NCBI RefSeq assembly: GCF_032460525.1
Contig: NZ_CP135963.1
Location: 4,216,001 to 4,280,000 of the forward strand
From: Geodermatophilus sp. DSM 44513
Lineage (GTDB): Bacteria > Actinomycetota > Actinomycetes > Mycobacteriales > Geodermatophilaceae
Length of the DNA stretch: 64,000 bases
Reading direction: 5' to 3'
Shown one piece after another: positions 58,232-64,000 of this stretch; position 1 is the first letter of the stretch, and each line of letters opens with the position of its first letter. The position numbers and the translations under genes were made by a program. The notes under the pieces were generated by a model, which saw only the letters and a list, made by a program, of their open reading frames with translations, was not told where the DNA came from and ran no database searches.

Positions 58232-60025
58232 TTGTTCGAGCAGGTCGTCGACCCCGTCGGGGGGTCACTCGCACTGAGTGCACTGGTGGCAGCGATCCCG
58301 CTGCTCACCCTGTTCGTGCTCCTCGGCGCGCTGAAGCTCAAGGCGTGGCTGGCCGGGGTCATCTCGCTGGCCGTCGCGGTCGTGCTGGCCATCGTCGCGT
58401 TCCGGATGCCGGTCGGGCAGACGCTGCTGTCGGCGTCCGAGGGCGCCGCGTTCGGCTTCTTCCCGATCCTGTGGGTCGTCATCAACGCGATCTGGGTCTA
58501 CAACCTCACCGTCGCCACCGGCCACTTCGACGTGCTGCGCCGCTCCTTCGAGAAGGTCAGCCCCGACCAGCGGATCCAGGCGATCATCATCGCCTTCTGC
58601 TTCGGCGCCCTCCTGGAGGCGCTGGCCGGCTTCGGGACGCCGGTCGCGATCAGCGTCGTCATGCTCATGGCGCTGGGCTTCCAGCCGCTCAAGGCCGCGG
58701 TCGTCGCGCTGATCGCCAACACCGCGCCGGTCGCCTTCGGCGCGCTGGCCACGCCGATCATCACGCTGGCCACGGTCACCTCCGGCGTCAGCGACGACGC
58801 CCGGCTCACCGTCGACACCCTGGGTGCCATGGCCGGCCGGCAGACGCCGATCCTGGCCGCGTTCGTCCCGCTGGTGCTGGTCTACGTCGTCGACGGCAAG
58901 CGCGGGCTGCGGGACACCTGGCGCGAGGCGCTGGTCGGCGGCGTCTCGTTCGGCATCGCCCAGTTCGTCGCGGCCAACTACATCTCGGTGCCGCTGACCG
59001 ACATCATCGCCGCGCTGGTGGCGGCCGCCGCGGTCGTCGCGGTGGTCCGGATGCGCACGGCCGCCTACGAGCCGGTCACCGCGGCCATGGTCGGCGGCGG
59101 TGCCGGCGGCACGGCCGCGGCCGGCAGCGGCGGCTCGGGCGCACGGGGCGGGGTCGGCGCGACCGCCGGCGAGCAGCTCGGTGACGCCCCGGGCGACCAG
59201 GCGCCGCGCGACCCGCACGCGCCGGCCACCGGCGCGGGCGACGTGCCCGTCCTGGCCGACACCCGGGCCGAGGTGGTCAAGGCCTACGCCCCCTACGGGA
59301 TCATCATCGCGATCTTCTCGCTGGCCAACCTGGGTCCGATCAAGAGCGCGCTGGCCCAGCCGCCGTTCACGACGTCCTTCGCCTGGCCGGGGCTGAACGT
59401 CTTCGCGGCCGGGTCGGACACGGAGCTCGCGTCGACGACGTACAACTTCAACTGGTTCCCCGCCGCCGGCACCCTGATGATCTTCGCCGGACTGCTCACC
59501 ATGCTGGCGCTGCGGGTCTCCCCGGCCCGGGGGCTCAAGGCCTACATCGACACCTACCGCGAGCTGAAGTGGGCCATCCTCACCGTGATGGCGGTGCTCG
59601 CCCTGGCCTACGTGCTCAACCAGTCGGGCATGACCAGCCACCTCGGCCGGATCCTCGCCGAGACCGGCGGCTTCTTCGCCTTCCTGTCGCCCATCCTGGG
59701 CTGGATCGGCGTCGCGGTGACCGGCTCGGACACCTCGGCCAACGCGCTGTTCGGCGCCCTGCAGGTGCAGGCGGCGACCAACGCCGGCCTGGACCCGGTG
59801 CTGCTCGCCGCGGCCAACTCCTCCGGCGGCGTCATGGGCAAGATGGTCAGCCCGCAGAACCTGGCCATCGCCGCCGCCGCGGTCGGCATGGCCGGCCGGG
59901 AGGGCGAGCTGTTCCGCAAGGTGTTCGGCTGGAGCATCCTGCTGCTGCTGCTCATGTGCCTGATCGTGGTGCTGCAGGCCACGCCGGTGCTCGGCTGGAT
60001 GGTCCCGGCCCCCGTGGGCGGGTAG
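58232..60025 (+). CDS. lldP: L-lactate/glycolate permease LldP family
   Basis: Membrane carrier of 597 aa with about twelve to fourteen helices; family members take up lactate and glycolate with protons. Signature regions are LLEALAGFGTPVAIS, IANTAPVAFGALATPI, GVAVTGSDTSANALFG and GGVMGKMVSPQNLAIA. About 60 extra residues of Gly/Ala/Pro-rich sequence (roughly 285-345) are inserted in a central loop compared with the usual 550 aa. The start is TTG 58232, with GGGAAGGAG 6 nt upstream. It follows glcF by 97 bp and is likely the uptake system for the GlcDEF substrate. Confidence 0.93.
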   Translation: MFEQVVDPVGGSLALSALVAAIPLLTLFVLLGALKLKAWLAGVISLAVAVVLAIVAFRMPVGQTLLSASEGAAFGFFPILWVVINAIWVYNLTVATGHFDVLRRSFEKVSPDQRIQAIIIAFCFGALLEALAGFGTPVAISVVMLMALGFQPLKAAVVALIANTAPVAFGALATPIITLATVTSGVSDDARLTVDTLGAMAGRQTPILAAFVPLVLVYVVDGKRGLRDTWREALVGGVSFGIAQFVAANYISVPLTDIIAALVAAAAVVAVVRMRTAAYEPVTAAMVGGGAGGTAAAGSGGSGARGGVGATAGEQLGDAPGDQAPRDPHAPATGAGDVPVLADTRAEVVKAYAPYGIIIAIFSLANLGPIKSALAQPPFTTSFAWPGLNVFAAGSDTELASTTYNFNWFPAAGTLMIFAGLLTMLALRVSPARGLKAYIDTYRELKWAILTVMAVLALAYVLNQSGMTSHLGRILAETGGFFAFLSPILGWIGVAVTGSDTSANALFGALQVQAATNAGLDPVLLAAANSSGGVMGKMVSPQNLAIAAAAVGMAGREGELFRKVFGWSILLLLLMCLIVVLQATPVLGWMVPAPVGG

Positions 60026-60044
60026 CAGGACAGCAGCGCACGAC

Positions 60045-60078
60045 GGCGCCCCCGTACCCGGCCGGGTACGGGGGCGCC
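60045..60078. terminator. Strong hairpin between lldP and the MarR gene
   Basis: Perfect 16-bp inverted repeat GGCGCCCCCGTACCCG and complement with two bases between the arms, 19 bp after the lldP stop. Serves both convergent genes. Confidence 0.85.
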
Positions 60079-60080
60079 CA

Positions 60081-60140
60081 GAAGGACCACCTCGCCCCCC
60101 GCCACTCGCACGCTCGCGGCGGGACCCTGCGAGGCGGCCG
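60081..60140. repeat. Dispersed GGACC-bounded repeat
   Basis: GAAGGACC, a C-rich block, then CCACTCGCACGCTCG, CGGCGGGACCCTGCGAGG. Same block order as the copies at 35.4 and 43.7 kb. It ends about 10 bp from the MarR stop codon and directly follows the lldP terminator. CCGCC and GGCGG arms flank the CTCGCACGCTCG core. Confidence 0.78.
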
Positions 60141-60149
60141 AAGACCGGG

Positions 60150-60626
60150 TCAGCGGTCCTCCTCCTCGGCCTCGCGGGCCTCGGCCTCACCGAGCCGGTT
60201 CAGCCGGGCCAGCAGCTCGCCCAGCGTGGCGACGTCCTCGGCCGGCCAGCCGGCGAGGTCGGCCTCCCAGCGGGCCCGGCGGGCGTCCCGGATGCGGGCC
60301 AGCCGAGCCGCGCCCTCCGGTGAGGTGCGCAGCACCTGGGCGCGCCCGTCGGCCGGGTCGGCCTCGCGGGACACCAGACCCAGGCCGGCCAGCGAGGACA
60401 CCTGGCGGCTGACCGTGCTCTTGTCCAGCCCCAGCCGGGCCACCAGGTCGCTGGCGCGCAGCGGGCCGGTGTCCTGCAGCAGGGCCAGCAGGCCGTAGCC
60501 GGCGCCGTCCAGGTCCGGGTGCACCTCGCGGGACAGCCGGGCGGAGATGGCGCGCGAGCGGCGCAGCAGCAGGCCGATCTCCCGCTCCACGCGGACGAAG
60601 GCCTCGTGCGGGTCCACCGGCGTCAC
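60150..60626 (-). CDS. MarR-family regulator coupled to hspR
   Basis: Winged-helix regulator of 158 aa. The DNA-binding part is GPLRASDLVARLGLDKSTVSRQVSSLAGLGLVSREADPADGR (key pieces LDKSTVSRQ and wing DPADGRAQ); helical dimerisation ends flank it and the C-terminus is Glu-rich. It has no reactive cysteine, so it is not an OhrR. GTG 60626 overlaps the hspR stop (GTGA), making it the last gene of the dnaK-grpE-dnaJ-hspR operon. Ligand and targets unknown; heat induction through the operon is implied. Confidence 0.9.
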   Translation of the reverse strand: MTPVDPHEAFVRVEREIGLLLRRSRAISARLSREVHPDLDGAGYGLLALLQDTGPLRASDLVARLGLDKSTVSRQVSSLAGLGLVSREADPADGRAQVLRTSPEGAARLARIRDARRARWEADLAGWPAEDVATLGELLARLNRLGEAEAREAEEEDR

Positions 60627-61105
60627 CGGTCGTCCCGGGGCCGCCAGACGACGAGGGCGGACGTGGCGGGTCGCAGTGGCACGAGAGCGCCGGTGGACAG
60701 GACGCCCGGGGCGCAGCCGTCGCCCCGGTAGCCGGCCTGCACGGCGGTCTCCGCGGCGATCACCCGCCGCTCGGCGATCTCCAGCTCCTCGATCAGCTCC
60801 TGCACCCGCTGCTGCAGCGCCTCGACCTGCGACTCCAGGTCGATGATCCGCTTGATGCCGGCCAGGTTGACGCCGTCCTCCTGGGACAGCCGCTGCACCT
60901 CGCGGAGCAGCGCGACGTCGCGCGGGCTGTACCGGCGGCCCCCGCCGCGGGTGCGGCCCGGGCTGACCAACCCCAGCCGGTCGTACTGGCGCAGCGTCTG
61001 GGCGTGCATGCCGGCCAGCTCCGCGGCGACGGAGATGACGAACACCGGCGCGTCCTCGGCCACGGCGCGGCCGGCGTCGGCCTGCTCGCGGCCCGGGACG
61101 CTCAC
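60623..61105 (-). CDS. hspR: Heat-shock repressor HspR
   Basis: MerR-fold repressor of 160 aa. The helix-turn-helix and wing region is [29 protein letters not shown] with [10 protein letters not shown]; a coiled coil ([20 protein letters not shown]) drives dimerisation. HspR binds HAIR sites and, with DnaK as co-repressor, shuts down its own operon and clpB; the tail is longer than in many homologues. It is coupled to dnaJ (GTGA) and to the MarR gene. A HAIR site for clpB is visible at 42586; the dnaK promoter is outside the window. Confidence 0.95.
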   Translation of the reverse strand: MSVPGREQADAGRAVAEDAPVFVISVAAELAGMHAQTLRQYDRLGLVSPGRTRGGGRRYSPRDVALLREVQRLSQEDGVNLAGIKRIIDLESQVEALQQRVQELIEELEIAERRVIAAETAVQAGYRGDGCAPGVLSTGALVPLRPATSALVVWRPRDDR

Positions 61106-62319
61106 CGGGTGCCGCCCTGCTGCTGGACGGCCGCGGTGATCCGCGGCCGCGGGTCGCCGAGCTCGGCCTCGAGCACCTTGACGGCCTCCTCCGCGGCGGG
61201 CGTGAGCCGCTTGGGCACCGCCACCTCCACGGTGACCAGCAGGTCGCCGGCCCGGCCCTTGCCGGGGACGCCGCGCCCGCGGACCCGCAGCGTCTGCCCG
61301 CTCGCCGTCCCCGGGGGCACCTTCAGCGTCACGCCGCCGTCCAGCGTGGGCACGGTGAGCGTCGCCCCGAGCGTGGCCTCGGCGAAGGTGATCGGCACGG
61401 TCAGCGTCAGGTCCTCGCCCTTGCGCCCGAACAGCTCGTGGCCGGACACGTGCACGACGACGAACAGGTCACCGGCGGGGCCGCCGCGCCGTCCGGGCGC
61501 GCCCTTGCCGGCCAGCCGGATGCGCTGGCCGTCCTTGACCCCGGCTGGGATGCGCACGGTGATCGTGCGGGTCTGGTTGGTCACGCCGTTGCCCGAGCAG
61601 GTCGGGCACGGGTCGTCGACCACCTGACCGGTGCCGCGACAGTTGCGGCAGGGCTCGGAGAACGCGAAGGCCCCCTGGCTGCGGCTGGTCACGCCGGCGC
61701 CCTGGCACACCGGGCAGGCGTGCGGGCTGGTGCCCGGGCGGGCCCCGGAGCCGGCGCAGGTCGGGCAGGTACCGGGGCTCTGCATCCGCAGCGGCACGGT
61801 CACCCCGAGGACGGACTCCTCGAACGACAACGTCGCCTCGGTCTCGACGTCCTGGCCGCGGGCCGGGCCGGACGCCGCCTGGCTGCGTGCCCGCGCCGAG
61901 CCGGCACCGGCCCCGCCGCCCCCGAAGAGGCCGCCGAACAGGTCGCCGAGCCCGCCGGCGCCGCCGGCACGGGCCCCGCCGCCCGCGGCGCCGAACAGGT
62001 CGCCGAGGTCGAACGGCTGCCCGCCGCCGGCCCCACCGGGGAAACCGCCCGGGAAGCCGGCCCGCGCGCCCGCCCCGCCAGCCCCGAACAGCCGGCGGGC
62101 CTCGTCGTACTCGGCCCGCCGCTTGGGGTCCGACAGCACGTCGTAGGCCTCGGAGACCTCCTTGAACCGGGCCTCGGCGTCCGCGTTGCCCGGGTTCTTG
62201 TCCGGGTGCAGGTCGCGGGCCAGCTGGCGGTAGGCCTTCTTGACGGCCGCCGCGTCGGCGTTCTGGGGGACGCCCAGCGCGGCGTAGTAGTCCTTCTCGA
62301 TGAAGTCCCGGGTGCTCAT
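61102..62319 (-). CDS. dnaJ: Chaperone DnaJ (type I J-protein)
   Basis: Co-chaperone of 405 aa that stimulates DnaK ATPase and delivers substrates. The J-domain has the HPD motif in [11 protein letters not shown]; a Gly/Ala/Phe-rich linker (about residues 75-145) follows. The zinc-binding domain has four repeats: [24 protein letters not shown] and CPTCSGNG. The C-terminal substrate-binding domains are complete. Of the two J-proteins usual in actinobacteria, the start [17 protein letters not shown] and the operon position indicate DnaJ1. Confidence 0.97.
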   Translation of the reverse strand: MSTRDFIEKDYYAALGVPQNADAAAVKKAYRQLARDLHPDKNPGNADAEARFKEVSEAYDVLSDPKRRAEYDEARRLFGAGGAGARAGFPGGFPGGAGGGQPFDLGDLFGAAGGGARAGGAGGLGDLFGGLFGGGGAGAGSARARSQAASGPARGQDVETEATLSFEESVLGVTVPLRMQSPGTCPTCAGSGARPGTSPHACPVCQGAGVTSRSQGAFAFSEPCRNCRGTGQVVDDPCPTCSGNGVTNQTRTITVRIPAGVKDGQRIRLAGKGAPGRRGGPAGDLFVVVHVSGHELFGRKGEDLTLTVPITFAEATLGATLTVPTLDGGVTLKVPPGTASGQTLRVRGRGVPGKGRAGDLLVTVEVAVPKRLTPAAEEAVKVLEAELGDPRPRITAAVQQQGGTR

Positions 62320-62338
62320 CGGGCGCCTCCCTCCCGGC

Positions 62339-64000
<1,662 letters not shown>

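Overview
The window is very high-GC DNA from a mycothiol-producing actinobacterium. Gene content and synteny (DUF3073 beside purM, DUF3151 beside fba, an SCP-like gene beside purL, S-(hydroxymethyl)mycothiol dehydrogenase, HspR/HAIR control of clpB) fit Geodermatophilaceae such as Blastococcus, Geodermatophilus or Modestobacter. The family is an inference; the phylum is well supported. Most of the window is chromosomal core. I found no prophage, transposase, integrase, CRISPR array, defence island, tRNA or rRNA.

Layout. 0.2-6 kb: a class A penicillin-binding protein, then a minus-strand operon of MBL hydrolase, AMP-dependent acyl-CoA synthetase and GMC oxidoreductase. 6-12 kb: a secreted M23 peptidase, a three-gene ribose-type sugar ABC importer, a branched-chain amino-acid dehydrogenase and DUF3073. 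12-30 kb: a purine locus (purF-purM; purS-purQ-purL-SCP; purD-purB-purC; purA), all on the minus strand. It is interleaved with a mycothiol-dependent formaldehyde oxidation pair, an oxalate/formate-type MFS carrier with a 45-residue partner, three small secreted proteins and a glycerophosphodiesterase. 30-35 kb: fba, DUF3151, a CoA-disulfide-reductase-like flavoprotein and pyrE. 34-39 kb: two fasciclin lipoproteins behind a membrane-anchored molybdopterin oxidoreductase, then two head-to-head proline/glutamine-rich membrane proteins. 40-44 kb: clpB with a HAIR operator, an OhrR/OsmC peroxide pair and a lipid-kinase-like protein.

44.7-60 kb is a carboxylate-utilisation island. It holds a 973-residue FAD/Fe-S 2-hydroxyacid dehydrogenase, a glyoxylate aminotransferase, a MatC-like carrier, a CaiB/BaiF CoA-transferase with an enoyl-CoA hydratase, an IclR regulator, glcDEF and a lactate/glycolate permease. 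Together they could import 2-hydroxyacids such as glycolate or lactate, oxidise them and transaminate the resulting glyoxylate. 60-64 kb is the dnaK-grpE-dnaJ-hspR heat-shock operon, with a MarR gene coupled to its end and dnaK cut by the window edge.

Two patterns cut across genes. First, at least ten genes have a TANNNT hexamer 6-8 nt upstream of the start codon, which suggests leaderless transcripts. Second, a hairpin-prone GGACC-bounded repeat occurs at four places, each time against a stop codon, and one of them is a six-unit array. Stop/start overlaps of the GTGA or ATGA type are the rule inside operons and were used to set most starts.
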